Assembly: GCA_029983695.1 (NCBI GenBank) | Contig: JASBZB010000003.1 | Span: 124,001-188,000, forward strand | Direction: 5' to 3' | DNA length: 64,000 nt | From: Lutispora sp003527145 | Lineage (GTDB): Bacteria; Bacillota; Clostridia; Lutisporales; Lutisporaceae | Shown: piece by piece, positions 33,441 through 42,033 of the stretch | Layout: each line of letters opens with the position of its first letter | Numbering within the stretch: the stretch's first letter is position 1 | The notes under the pieces: generated by a model | Told to the model about the DNA's origin: nothing | Databases searched by the model: none | What the model saw: only the letters and a program-made list of their open reading frames with translations | Program-made: the position numbers and the translations under genes

Positions 33441-35339
33441 GTGGATAGAAATTTATACCTGGATAATATGGATGTAGATGAAGCGTTGAAGCTTTTTTTG
33501 AATAGAGCAGGACAAAAGCTGGAAGCTGAGAGGATAAAGGTTGTAGGGTCCTTGGGAAGGATAACTGCAGAGCCTGTTTTTGCCATTTATTCTTCTCCTA
33601 ATTTCAATGCTTCTGCAATGGATGGCATAGCAGTCAAGGCCAGGGACACCTTTGAGGCTTCCGAAGTCAACCCGGTGATACTAGAAAAAGGCGGGCACTA
33701 TGAATATGTGGATACCGGGGACCCTATAGCAGAGCCCTATGATGCGGTAATAATGATAGAGGATATAGTTGAAGCGGGGGAAGATAAAGTAAGGATAATA
33801 AGCCCTGCCTTTCCATGGCAGCATATAAGACCTATAGGAGAGGATATAGTAGCCAATGAGATGATAATTGCCTCAAATCATGTGATAAGGCCTGTAGATA
33901 TTGGCGCTTTGCTATCCGGCGGTATTACGGATATAATGGTTTATAAAAAGCCCAAAGTGGGGATAATCCCCACAGGCACGGAAATAATTGAGCCGGGAGA
34001 GGAGCTAAGGCTCGGAAATATAATCGAATCCAACTCACGCATATTTGAAGGGCTTGTCATAGAATACGGAGGAGAGCCTAAAAGATATGCGCCTGTTCCT
34101 GATGATTATGACAAACTAAAGGCAGCCCTGAAAAAGGCAGCTGCGGAAAATGATATAGTTGTGATAAATGCAGGCTCCTCTGCAGGCTCGGAGGATTATA
34201 CAGCCAGACTGGTGCGGGAACTGGGAGAACTGATCCTCCACGGCATAGCCGCAAAACCGGGCAAGCCTGCTATATTGGGCCTGATAGACGCTAAGCCGGT
34301 CATCGGAGTGCCCGGATATCCTGTATCCGCATGGGTCGTATTCGAAATATTTGGCAAAGCATTGATAAAAAAATGGGCAGGCAGACCTGAAAAAAAAGAG
34401 AGGGTGCTGGAAGCAGTGCTTTCTAAGAGATTGGTTTCTTCACTCAAGAACAAGGAATATGTGAGAATAAAGCTGGGCAAGGTAAACGGAAATCTGACTG
34501 CTACACCGTTGAACAGAGGCGCAGGCGTCACCATGTCCTTGGTAAGGGCTGACGGGATATTGGAAATTCCCCAGACCAGCGAAGGCTACGATGCAGGAGA
34601 AAAGGTGAGGATAAAGCTATTAAAGGACTTGGAAGACATTGAAAACACCATAGTATCCATCGGAAGCCATGATCTGATCATGGATATAGCCGCTAACATG
34701 ATGCACAGGAGAAATTCAACCTACAATCTTTCTTCTGCCCACGTAGGAAGCATGGGAGGCATAATGGCAATACGCAGAGGAGAAGCCCATATGGCACCTA
34801 TACATCTTTTGGACGAGAAAACAGGAATATATAATATTGAATATATAAAAAAATATCTGGGCAATCTGGATATAGCTTTGATAAAAGGTGTAAAAAGGGT
34901 TCAGGGCATAATGACCGGAAAGGGAAACCCAAAAGGCGTCATAGGCATTGAGGATTTAGTCAGAGACGACATACAATTCGTAAACCGTCAGAAAGGCGCA
35001 GGAACAAGGATACTGGCGGACTATCTTTTGAAAAAAGCCGGCATTGATGCAGAGAGGATCCATGGCTATGAGCGGGAAATGACCACTCATATGGCTGTAG
35101 CAGCAGCAATAGCTTCGGGTACCGCGGATATGGGAGTAGGAGTCTATTCGGCGGCAAAGGCCATGGACTTGGATTTCATTCCCATAGGCGAAGAAGACTA
35201 TGATTTTGCAATTCCAAGAGCATTTTTGGAGCTGGATATGATAAAATTATTCATAGAAGTGATAACATCACAAGAGTTCAAAGACTGCCTCCGGGACATG
35301 GGAGGCTACGGAACGGAAAATACGGGGGAGATTATATAG
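33441..35339 (+). CDS. moeA: MoeA (second copy) fused to periplasmic-binding-protein-like domain
   Basis: 632 residues from GTG 33441; AGGAGG (33427-33432) is eight bases upstream, so the GTG at 33432 is not used. Residues 1 to about 400 are MoeA (ASAMDGIAV, IPTGTEIIEPGE, NAGSSAGSEDYTARLV, KPGKPAILG). Residues about 410-632 form a PBP-like/LysR-substrate domain (PF12727 type: SAHVGSMGGIMAIRRGEAHMAPIHLLDE ... VNRQKGAGTRILADYLLKKAG). This fusion is common in anaerobes; the extra domain may sense molybdate/tungstate or the cofactor. Two MoeA proteins in one genome often serve Mo and W separately, which is inference here. Confidence 0.94.
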   Translation: MDRNLYLDNMDVDEALKLFLNRAGQKLEAERIKVVGSLGRITAEPVFAIYSSPNFNASAMDGIAVKARDTFEASEVNPVILEKGGHYEYVDTGDPIAEPYDAVIMIEDIVEAGEDKVRIISPAFPWQHIRPIGEDIVANEMIIASNHVIRPVDIGALLSGGITDIMVYKKPKVGIIPTGTEIIEPGEELRLGNIIESNSRIFEGLVIEYGGEPKRYAPVPDDYDKLKAALKKAAAENDIVVINAGSSAGSEDYTARLVRELGELILHGIAAKPGKPAILGLIDAKPVIGVPGYPVSAWVVFEIFGKALIKKWAGRPEKKERVLEAVLSKRLVSSLKNKEYVRIKLGKVNGNLTATPLNRGAGVTMSLVRADGILEIPQTSEGYDAGEKVRIKLLKDLEDIENTIVSIGSHDLIMDIAANMMHRRNSTYNLSSAHVGSMGGIMAIRRGEAHMAPIHLLDEKTGIYNIEYIKKYLGNLDIALIKGVKRVQGIMTGKGNPKGVIGIEDLVRDDIQFVNRQKGAGTRILADYLLKKAGIDAERIHGYEREMTTHMAVAAAIASGTADMGVGVYSAAKAMDLDFIPIGEEDYDFAIPRAFLELDMIKLFIEVITSQEFKDCLRDMGGYGTENTGEII

Positions 35340-35775
35340 AGCTCAGGGCTCTAGCCGCTAGCCGCTAGCCACTAGCTTCTAGCCTCTGGCTTCTAGCTTC
35401 TAGCATTAGGGTATGCCGCTGGGGTCTTTGAAACGGGAAACCACTGAAAGACACGGATATTTTGCACGGGTTTTTTATAAAAAAACACGGAAATGTTTTT
35501 CTAATGCCATATCACACAGGAAAGCGAGTTGCGAACCTAAGACTAAGTAAACTTGCTTACTGCAGCTTCAAAACTCGCTTTGGCTCAAACAGTTGAAGCT
35601 GCAGGCGTTACGCTTCGTTAACTTACTCTAAGGTTCTTCACAAAATTCCTGCTTAGATATGGAATTAGTTAAAACAAGAGTCTTAATTAACTTGCCTTCC
35701 GTGTTAATCCGTGAAAAATCCGTGCTAATCTGTGTTCTCGGTCCTCTATGGCCCATAAGGAATACCCTGGCTCTT
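35340..35775. repeat. Intergenic repeat element, copy 3 (upstream of moaA)
   Basis: No gene lies in 35340-35824. It begins with repeated hexamer-like units GCTAGCCGCTAGCCACTAGC and CTTCTAGCCTCTGGCTTCTAG, then AGGGTATGCC, GGGAAACCACTGAAAGACACG, runs of ACACGGAAAT, a middle part with CGAAGCGTAA-like segments, CCGTGTTAATCCGTGAAAAA, and AAGGAATACCC near 35759. The pieces recur at 8185-8485 and 43500-43665. The 'CCGTG(T)TAATC(C)GTG' type is, to my knowledge, a widespread non-coding intergenic repeat. Confidence 0.65.
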
Positions 35776-35824
35776 GTAACCCGTAACCCATCAGCCTAAC
35801 ATATACATTAAAAGGGAGAAAAAT

Positions 35825-36784
35825 ATGAAGGATAAATTTGGGAGAAGTATTGAATATCTCAGAGTTTCAGTTACTGATCGCTGCAATCTTCGCTGCAGAT
35901 ACTGCATGCCGGAGGAAGGCATCAAGGATAAAAAAACCCATAGCGACATAATGACCTTGGAAGAAATATATGAGGTGGTGAAAGCCTGCGCTGACCTGGG
36001 CGTCAACAAGGTAAGGATCACGGGAGGAGAACCCCTGACCCGCTACGGCATCACAAGCCTGATAGAGAAAATTTCCAGGCTTGAAGGGATAAAAGACATA
36101 GCAATGACCACCAATGCGGTGCTCCTTAAAAAGTACGCCAAGGGATTGAAGGAAGCAGGTCTCAAAAGGGTTAACATAAGCCTTGACACCATGAAAGCAG
36201 AAAAGTATAAGGAGATCACCCGCTTCGGGTCTATAGGAGAAGTATTTGCAGGCATGGAAGAGGCCAGAAAAGTCGGGCTTTTGCCTTTGAAAATAAACGT
36301 AGTATTGATAGGCGGTTTCAATGATGACGAAATAGGAGATTTTGTAGAGCTCACAAGGAATGAGGATATCCAGGTAAGGTTTATAGAGCTGATGCCCATA
36401 GGTCAGGCAGCCGATTGGGCTAGAGACAACTTTGTCCCCAACACTACCGTGCTGGAAAGATTTCCGGAGCTTCAGCCTGTAGAGGGAGGGGACAAGTCCA
36501 GCCCGGCAGAGTACTATAGGCTGCCCGGGGGAATGGGCAAAGTAGGACTCATAAACCCTATAAGCCATAAGTTTTGCAGCAGCTGCAACAGACTGAGGCT
36601 TACCGCCGACGGCAAGATAAAGCCCTGCTTGCATTCCAATCAGGAGATAGATGTTTTGCAAACCCTGAGAAAAGGACAAAATGTTAAGGAATTGATAGAA
36701 AGCGCCATATGGCAGAAACCCTCGGAGCACCATCTGGATGACGGTGAAGCCATAGACCGTGATATGATGCGTATAGGCGGATGA
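35825..36784 (+). CDS. moaA: GTP 3',8-cyclase MoaA
   Basis: 319 residues. Radical-SAM enzyme that starts molybdenum-cofactor synthesis by cyclising GTP. The N-terminal cluster motif is CNLRCRYCMPEEG, the SAM motif is ITGGEPL, and the C-terminal cluster motif is CSSCNRLRLTADGKIKPC. It ends in the conserved Gly-Gly (MMRIGG) that acts in catalysis. AAAGGGAG precedes the ATG. The downstream MOSC gene is 66 bases away. Confidence 0.97.
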   Translation: MKDKFGRSIEYLRVSVTDRCNLRCRYCMPEEGIKDKKTHSDIMTLEEIYEVVKACADLGVNKVRITGGEPLTRYGITSLIEKISRLEGIKDIAMTTNAVLLKKYAKGLKEAGLKRVNISLDTMKAEKYKEITRFGSIGEVFAGMEEARKVGLLPLKINVVLIGGFNDDEIGDFVELTRNEDIQVRFIELMPIGQAADWARDNFVPNTTVLERFPELQPVEGGDKSSPAEYYRLPGGMGKVGLINPISHKFCSSCNRLRLTADGKIKPCLHSNQEIDVLQTLRKGQNVKELIESAIWQKPSEHHLDDGEAIDRDMMRIGG

Positions 36785-36850
36785 ACCATCGGGGACGGTT
36801 CTTCCTAGCTCATTTATTCAACAGAACTATTAAAAGGAGTTGTAAAAAAT

Positions 36851-37288
36851 ATGGAAGGAAAAATTCTGGCTGTAAATATAAGTGAAAAAAAGGGAGTAAT
36901 AAAGACACCCATCGACGAAGGCTATTTCAAAATAGATCACGGTTTGGTAGGAGATGCACATGCGGGAAACTGGCATCGGCAGGTAAGCCTTTTGGGCATC
37001 GAGAGCATAAATAAAATGAAAGCTCTCGGGATAGAAGGCCTTTGTACAGGCAAGTTTGCAGAAAACCTTACTACCGAGGGCATAGTATTATATGAGCTTC
37101 CCATAGGCACCAAGCTCCAAATAGGTGAAACCATCCAGGAGGTCACCCAAATAGGGAAGGAATGCCATGTGGGCTGCGCCATATTTCAGCAAATAGGCAG
37201 CTGCATAATGCCTTTGGAAGGAATTTTTACAAAGGTATTGAAGGAAGGCACCATAAAACCCGGAGACACCATCAGTGTTATAGAATAG
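36851..37288 (+). CDS. MOSC-domain protein
   Basis: 145 residues, a stand-alone MOSC (Moco sulfurase C-terminal) domain: VGDAHAGNWHRQVSLLG, CTGKFAENLTTEGI, GKECHVGCAIFQQIGSCIMPLEGIF. Such small proteins occur in Mo-cofactor clusters of anaerobes and probably bind or deliver a sulfurated cofactor. The conserved GKECH Cys is present. AAAGGAG precedes the start. The spacer after moaA contains a GAACC-ATCGGGGAC-GGTTC hairpin of the type often seen between clostridial genes. Confidence 0.9.
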   Translation: MEGKILAVNISEKKGVIKTPIDEGYFKIDHGLVGDAHAGNWHRQVSLLGIESINKMKALGIEGLCTGKFAENLTTEGIVLYELPIGTKLQIGETIQEVTQIGKECHVGCAIFQQIGSCIMPLEGIFTKVLKEGTIKPGDTISVIE

Positions 37289-37321
37289 ATTTTGGAGGTG
37301 GGGCTTTGATAAGCTGGAGGA

Positions 37322-37461
37322 AATAGACGAGAATATCAGAGCGGTATAAACAGCTGCATCAACTGCAAGAATTGTAAGGGCAGCTGTACCCAGAAGCCTG
37401 CGATCACTGACAGACTAAAGCATATTGCACGTATGATGTCAAAGTTTGTTGCTTCAAAATA
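37322..37461 (+). pseudogene. Cys-rich small ORF remnant
   Basis: Two overlapping short frames read DKLEEIDENIRAV-stop and then NSCINCKNCKGSCTQKP..TDRLKHIARMMSKFVASK-stop. Together they look like one small Cys-rich protein (CxxCxxCxxxC) broken by a frameshift near 37347. There is no good start with a ribosome site in the second frame. I do not recognise the family. Confidence 0.35.
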
Positions 37462-37481
37462 GCATAGGGACATAGCCTGGG

Positions 37482-37521
37482 GCCTGATGGGATGGTGGTA
37501 ATTACCATTGCATCAGGCTTT
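37482..37521 (+). terminator. Terminator after MOSC region
   Basis: GCCTGATG / CATCAGGC outer stem with a second stem GGTGGTAATTACC in the loop, then TTTAT. Confidence 0.75.
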
Positions 37522-37585
37522 ATACTTATGTAAACTATAAGAAGCCGTACTGTTTTAGCTGAATCTCGTTAGAATCTGTTTAGTA

Positions 37586-37691
37586 TATGCTAAACAGGTT
37601 CTCCGGAGAGCGGAGGATATTTCTGGGGTGAATTGGGACAAACCCATAGGGCACTCTCTGTCCGAACCCGTCAACTAACTTCGTAAGCATA
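37586..37691 (+). ncRNA. c-di-AMP riboswitch (ydaO/yuaA type)
   Basis: Conserved blocks appear in the expected order: GAGAGCGGAGGA, GGGTGAAT, GGGCACTCTCTGTCCGAACCCGTCA, CTAACTTCGTAAGC. P1 pairs TATGCT (37586-37591) with AGCATA (37686-37691). The riboswitch is followed within a few bases by the ribosome site of a secreted wall protein, a standard target class. No separate terminator is seen, so control may act on translation. Identified from memory of the consensus, not by covariance search. Confidence 0.9.
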
Positions 37692-37706
37692 AGAGAGGAG
37701 AGTAGT

Positions 37707-38771
37707 ATGAGGAAGAAGAAACTATTACTATTTTTTATGGTACTGGCTTTGTTAATGGTGACTCCGGTTTTTGGAGACACATTGAAAACCGGAAGCACCG
37801 GGACGTTGGTGAAACAGCTTCAGACAAAGCTAAAAGCATTGGGTTACCTTAATTCCAGCATAACAGGCTATTATGGTAATCAGACGAAGAGTGCCGTATT
37901 AAAGTTTCAGGCAAAAAGTGGACTCAAACAGGATGGCATTGCAGGCACTGCAACACAGAAAGCTTTGCTCAATGCCGGGACAAGCAGCAATACCATAGCG
38001 AGCAGAAGCAGCACAGGATCCTACAGTATCAAGGATGTACAATCAGCCTTGAAAAGCTTGGGCTTATACAGCGGAAGCATTGATGGTATCGCAGGATCAA
38101 AGACCAAGGCTGCATTGAAAAAGTTCCAGAAGAACAAGGGCCTTGCAGCAGACGGCATCATGGATCTCAAAACGGCCGAGAAGCTTTTCGTAAAGAGTGG
38201 AACAGCAGCATTGGCAGATAGAGGCGGAGCGGATCGCAAAGAAGCTTCTAAGGATACTATAAAAGACGCAGAAGATACATACGATTCTTCGAAGGGTGAC
38301 AAGTATGGAGAATTGCTGGATTGGTGGTCTGAGGTTGAGAGCATATTTTACAGGGGTGCGGAAGCCCAGCTCATAGATTTGTGGACGGGAAAGAGCTTTA
38401 ACATAATGAGGACCTATGGCAGCAATCATGCCGATTGTGAACCTTTGACAGCAGAAGATACAAAGATCATGAAGGAAATATACAGCGGAAGCTGGAGCTG
38501 GAACAGAAGACCTGTTGTCATAGTAACAGGGGGCAGTAGGATCGCTGCTTCCATGGCAGGGATGCCCCATGCAGGGCTGGAAGCAAAACCTAAGAATGTT
38601 ACAGTAAAGGGCCGCAGCGGTGGCTTTGGCACCGGAACCAACTTAGATACTATTAAAGGCAACAATATGGATGGGCATTTTGATGTTCATTTTCTCAATA
38701 GCAGAACTCACGGCACCAATAAAGTAGATTCGGCACACCAAAAAGCAGTAAAACAAGCAGCAGGAAAATAG
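37707..38771 (+). CDS. Secreted protein with two peptidoglycan-binding domains and unknown C-terminal domain
   Basis: 354 residues. The signal peptide (LLLFFMVLALLMVTPVFG) is followed by two PG_binding_1 repeats: LKTGSTGTLVKQLQTKLKALGYL ... DGIAGTATQKAL (about 28-90) and IKDVQSALKSLGLYSGSIDGIAG ... DGIMDLKTAEKL (about 108-165). After a charged linker, residues about 195-354 form a domain with conserved-looking YGSNHADCEPL, GMPHAGLEA and DGHFDVHFLNSRTHG. The His/Asp clusters hint at a hydrolase, but no known lysozyme, NlpC or SleB motif is seen. RBS GAGAGGAG directly follows the c-di-AMP aptamer. c-di-AMP control fits a wall-remodelling enzyme. Confidence 0.85.
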   Translation: MRKKKLLLFFMVLALLMVTPVFGDTLKTGSTGTLVKQLQTKLKALGYLNSSITGYYGNQTKSAVLKFQAKSGLKQDGIAGTATQKALLNAGTSSNTIASRSSTGSYSIKDVQSALKSLGLYSGSIDGIAGSKTKAALKKFQKNKGLAADGIMDLKTAEKLFVKSGTAALADRGGADRKEASKDTIKDAEDTYDSSKGDKYGELLDWWSEVESIFYRGAEAQLIDLWTGKSFNIMRTYGSNHADCEPLTAEDTKIMKEIYSGSWSWNRRPVVIVTGGSRIAASMAGMPHAGLEAKPKNVTVKGRSGGFGTGTNLDTIKGNNMDGHFDVHFLNSRTHGTNKVDSAHQKAVKQAAGK

Positions 38772-38793
38772 CAAACATCGCAGTACGGTTTTT

Positions 38794-38820
38794 TAAAGCC
38801 CGGGCATATCCCGGGCTTTA
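38794..38820 (+). terminator. Terminator after wall protein
   Basis: TAAAGCCCGGG / CCCGGGCTTTA stem with a CATAT loop. Only a weak T-rich stretch follows. Confidence 0.8.
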
Positions 38821-38876
38821 AACTTTTTCTCAAAAACTGCGTATAATAGGATAAATTGATATAGGGGGAATCAGAG

Positions 38877-38999
38877 ATGAGCGGAATATATTTGATCGTC
38901 AGCACTGCATTGATAATTGTGGGATTATCGGTCACTTTCATATCCGGATTGCCCGGTACGGGCTTTCAAGCCATTGGCTGGGGAGCATTACAAAGGTAA
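38877..38999 (+). CDS. Small membrane protein of 40 residues
   Basis: MSGIYLIVSTALIIVGLSVT begins a 40-residue frame with one hydrophobic helix and the end GTGFQAIGWGALQR. AGGGGGAA lies eight bases before the ATG, and a hairpin terminator follows its stop. It is its own unit between two terminators, which supports a real gene. Family unknown. Confidence 0.5.
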   Translation: MSGIYLIVSTALIIVGLSVTFISGLPGTGFQAIGWGALQR

Positions 39000-39006
39000 T
39001 AATAAC

Positions 39007-39047
39007 TACCTTGATGGTAATCATATTCTATTTCAAGGTATTTTTTT
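39007..39047 (+). terminator. Terminator after small ORF
   Basis: TACCTTGA / TCAAGGTA stem followed by TTTTTTT. Confidence 0.75.
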
Positions 39048-39122
39048 AGATTTTACTACTTCATGACCCAACAATAAAGTATAATAATATACAAAGTATT
39101 ATATTTGCCGCAGGAGGAAAGC

Positions 39123-39932
39123 ATGAATAAATACGAAAGCCTAAAAAACTTGTTGAAGGAATATGGAAAATTGGCAATAGCGTATTCGGGCGGGGTGGAC
39201 AGCAGCTTTTTGCTCAAAGCCGCAATAGAGGCTTTAGGAAAAGAAAATGTGCTGGCGGTTACGGTAAAATCCCAGGTCATACCGGAGGAGGAGCAAAAAG
39301 AAGCGGAGGAATTGGCTAAGCAGATGAAGGCCCGGCATCTGGTGCTCAAAATGGATGTGCTGTCTTTGCCTGAGTTTAAGATCAATCCGAAGGACCGCTG
39401 CTATTTTTGCAAAAAGCATATCTTTAAGGATATAATTAAAGCTGCATCGGAAAGAGGCTTCAATATAGTGGCTGACGGGACGAACTCTGATGATGAAGGG
39501 GATTACAGGCCGGGAATGAAAGCGCTGCAGGAGCTCAAGGTTGTAAGCCCTTTGAAGCAGTGCGGCCTTACTAAGGCTGAGATAAGAGAGCTTTCAAAGG
39601 AATTGGGGCTCAGCACTTATGACAAGCCAAGCCTTGCATGCCTGGCATCGCGGGTTCCCTATGGCGAAGAGATAACGGCAGAAAAGCTTCTGATGACAGG
39701 AGCTGCCGAGAAATACTTAAGATCTCTGGGGTTCAATCAGCTGAGGGTGAGATGCCACGGTCCTGTCGCAAGGATTGAGGTTCTGCCCCAGGATTTTGAC
39801 AGGTTTTTTAAAGATGATTTAAATATAAAAGTTTATGAACATTTTAAAACCTTGGGCTTTAAATATGCTGCCCTGGATCTGGCAGGCTATAGGACAGGCA
39901 GCCTGAATGAGGAAGTGAAGATCGATGGATGA
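39123..39932 (+). CDS. larE: ATP-dependent sacrificial sulfur transferase LarE
   Basis: 269 residues from ATG 39123 (GGAGGAAAGC upstream). N-type ATP pyrophosphatase with PP-loop AYSGGVDSSFLLKAA, KDRCYFCKKHIF and the conserved SLACLASRVPYG. LarE adenylylates the LarB product and gives up sulfur in making the nickel-pincer nucleotide (NPN) cofactor. The Cys in CLASR is the likely sulfur donor; the CYFCK pair may allow a cluster-based variant. It overlaps larB by eight bases. Confidence 0.93.
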   Translation: MNKYESLKNLLKEYGKLAIAYSGGVDSSFLLKAAIEALGKENVLAVTVKSQVIPEEEQKEAEELAKQMKARHLVLKMDVLSLPEFKINPKDRCYFCKKHIFKDIIKAASERGFNIVADGTNSDDEGDYRPGMKALQELKVVSPLKQCGLTKAEIRELSKELGLSTYDKPSLACLASRVPYGEEITAEKLLMTGAAEKYLRSLGFNQLRVRCHGPVARIEVLPQDFDRFFKDDLNIKVYEHFKTLGFKYAALDLAGYRTGSLNEEVKIDG

Positions 39933-40677
39933 AAAACATATCAAGGAAATGCTCAAAGATTATAAGAGCGGGAGATTAAAGGAAGAAGAGGTCATAAGCA
40001 AGCTGAAAAAGCTTCCTTATGAGGATATAGACTATGCCAAAATAGATAACCACAGAAGCCTCAGAAAAGGCTATGGAGAGGTTGTATATTGCGCGGGAAA
40101 GACTCCTGAGCAGACAGCCAATATATTTGAAAGAATGCTGTGCGGCAGGGGAAGGGTCCTGGGTACCAGAGCGGATATAAAGACTTATGAAGCGGTAAAG
40201 GCAAAAGCCCATGATGCTGTGTACCACAAGGATGCAAGAGCCATAACAGTGATAAGGGAAGACATAGATAAAAATAAGGGACTGATATTGATAGCTACAG
40301 GAGGGACTTCGGATATACCCGTAGCTGAAGAAGCAGCCATCACGGCAGAGTTTATGGGAAATACTGTGGAGAGGTTGTACGATGTTGGTGTAGCCGGTAT
40401 CCACAGGCTGTTGATGAATACCGACAAGCTTTACTCGGCTTCTGTGATCATCGCGGTGGCAGGTATGGAAGGGGCTTTGGCCAGCGTTATAGGAGGCTTG
40501 GCGGATTGCCCCGTCATAGCAGTGCCCACCAGCGTAGGCTACGGAGCCAATTTCGGAGGATTGTCGGCGCTTTTGACGATGCTGAACAGCTGCTCCAGCG
40601 GGATAGGTGTGGTCAATATAGACAACGGCTTCGGAGCCGGCTGCCTGGCGGCTATGATAAACAGGGACAGAAAATAA
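39925..40677 (+). CDS. larB: Nickel-pincer cofactor carboxylase/hydrolase LarB
   Basis: 250 residues. LarB carboxylates NaAD and splits off AMP in the first step of NPN synthesis. A short N-terminal helical part is followed by a PurE-like fold: ILIATGGTSDIPVAEEAAITAEFMG, DVGVAGIHRLL, GMEGALASVIGGLADCPVIAVPTSVGYGANFGGLSALLTML. The resemblance to AIR carboxylase is family knowledge. It lies between larE (overlap) and larC (22-base gap). Confidence 0.94.
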   Translation: MDEKHIKEMLKDYKSGRLKEEEVISKLKKLPYEDIDYAKIDNHRSLRKGYGEVVYCAGKTPEQTANIFERMLCGRGRVLGTRADIKTYEAVKAKAHDAVYHKDARAITVIREDIDKNKGLILIATGGTSDIPVAEEAAITAEFMGNTVERLYDVGVAGIHRLLMNTDKLYSASVIIAVAGMEGALASVIGGLADCPVIAVPTSVGYGANFGGLSALLTMLNSCSSGIGVVNIDNGFGAGCLAAMINRDRK

Positions 40678-40699
40678 CAGTATATACGGAGGATTAGAA

Positions 40700-41952
40700 A
40701 TGAAGGTTTTATATTTTGATTGTTTTTCCGGCATAAGCGGCGATATGACTATAGCCTCTTTGCTGGATCTGGGAGTAGATCAGGGAAGATTGCTGGACGG
40801 GCTGTCAAAGCTTGGCCTGGACGGATGCAAGATCAGTATCGAAAAGAAATCCAAGATGGGCATAACCGGTACATATTTCAATGTGATTTTAGACGGCCCT
40901 CATGATGAGCATAGCCATGAGGATGAGCACGACCATGACCATGACCATCATCATGAGCGTGAGCACAGCCATGAACACGAGCACAATCACAGAAGCTTGA
41001 AGGATATAGAAAGCATAATCGATAGCAGTACCCTCAGTGAAAGAGTAAAGGACCTGAGCAAGAAGATTTTCCTTATTGTGGCGGAAGCAGAAGGCAAGAT
41101 ACATGGCACAGCTCCCGAGGAAGTGCATTTTCACGAGGTCGGAGCCGTTGATTCGATCATAGATATAGTAGCAGCGGCTATATGCATAGAAGAACTCAAA
41201 CCGGATAAAATAGTGTTTTCAAAGCTGCCTTTATCGAGAGGCTTTGTGAAATGCCAGCATGGCCTATTCCCATTGCCGGCCCCTGCCACCCTTGAGATAT
41301 TAAAGGGCATGCCTGTCTATTTTACCGATGCTCCTATAGAGCTTGTGACCCCTACAGGTGCCGCTATTGCAAAGGCTTTGGCAGATGAATTCGGAGATAT
41401 GGATGAAATGGAAGTTGAAAAGGTAGGATATGGCTTAGGCAATATGGATTATCACATACCCAATGTGTTGAGAACCATCCTATTTGACGTAAAAAAAAAG
41501 ACCATAACAAGGTAGTCTTGTTGGAGACCAACATTGACGATATGACCGGAGAAGCCTTGGGCTATGCTATGGAAAAGCTCTTTGAAGCAGGAGCCTTGGA
41601 TGTATACTTTACTCCCATAACGATGAAAAAGAACAGGCCGGGCATAATTTTATCCGCTTTATGCAAACTAGAGGATGCGGCCCGCCTAAAAAAGCTGATC
41701 TTTCTAAATACAAGCACCTTTGGCATACGGGAGACTACGATCAATAGGGATGTACTGGACAGAGACTTTATCGAGGTGGAGGTTTCAGACGAGACTATAC
41801 GCTGCAAAGTGGGCATCTTTGAAGGAAAGATTGTGAAGGCCCTTCCCGAATATGAAGACTGCAGGGCCGCAGCAATAAAGACCGGTGCCGGCTTTTTGGA
41901 CATATATCAACAAGCCATTGCAAAGTCAAGAGAATATTCTGTATTTTTTTAA
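40700..41952 (+). CDS. larC: Nickel insertion protein LarC, made by -1 ribosomal frameshift
   Basis: The first frame (40700-41515) ends DVKKKTITR-stop, and a second frame (to 41952) begins in the -1 frame. Joining them at the slippery run gives DVKKK-DHNKVVLLETNIDDMTGEALGYAM, a continuous LarC of 417 residues. LarC uses CTP to insert Ni into the pincer cofactor. The split larC1/larC2 with frameshift is known in Lactiplantibacillus plantarum. The N-terminal part has FDCFSGISGDMT and EVHFHEVGAVDSI; a very His/Asp-rich insert (HDHDHDHHHEREHSHEHEHNH-like, residues about 70-95) likely buffers nickel. No larA is in the window. Confidence 0.92.
41494..41500 (+). promoter_or_regulatory. -1 frameshift slippery heptamer in larC
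   Basis: A AAA AAG, in phase with the larC1 codons AAA AAG. It is the same heptamer as in E. coli dnaX. It sits in a run of nine A after GT, 13 bases before the zero-frame TAG (41513-41515). After a -1 slip the next codon is GAC at 41500. Confidence 0.85.
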
Positions 41953-42033
41953 AGGCTTTGACAAATAAATATACATTAAATATAATAGAAAGAATAAAAA
42001 AATCGGCAATATGTTGCAAAGAGGAGTGTAATT

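Noticed and set aside
35867..36733. 288-codon minus-strand frame
   Set aside because: Antisense shadow of moaA; no ribosome site or family motif.
39976..40734. 252-codon minus-strand frame
   Set aside because: Antisense to larB; no recognisable protein features.
41491..41516. larC split as a sequencing error in the nine-A run
   Set aside because: Possible, but the in-phase A AAA AAG heptamer, the exact restoration of LarC by a -1 slip, and the known precedent in L. plantarum make programmed frameshifting more likely.
41953..42033. Purine riboswitch upstream of guaB
   Set aside because: Only 81 bases, with no conserved purine-aptamer loops and no terminator.
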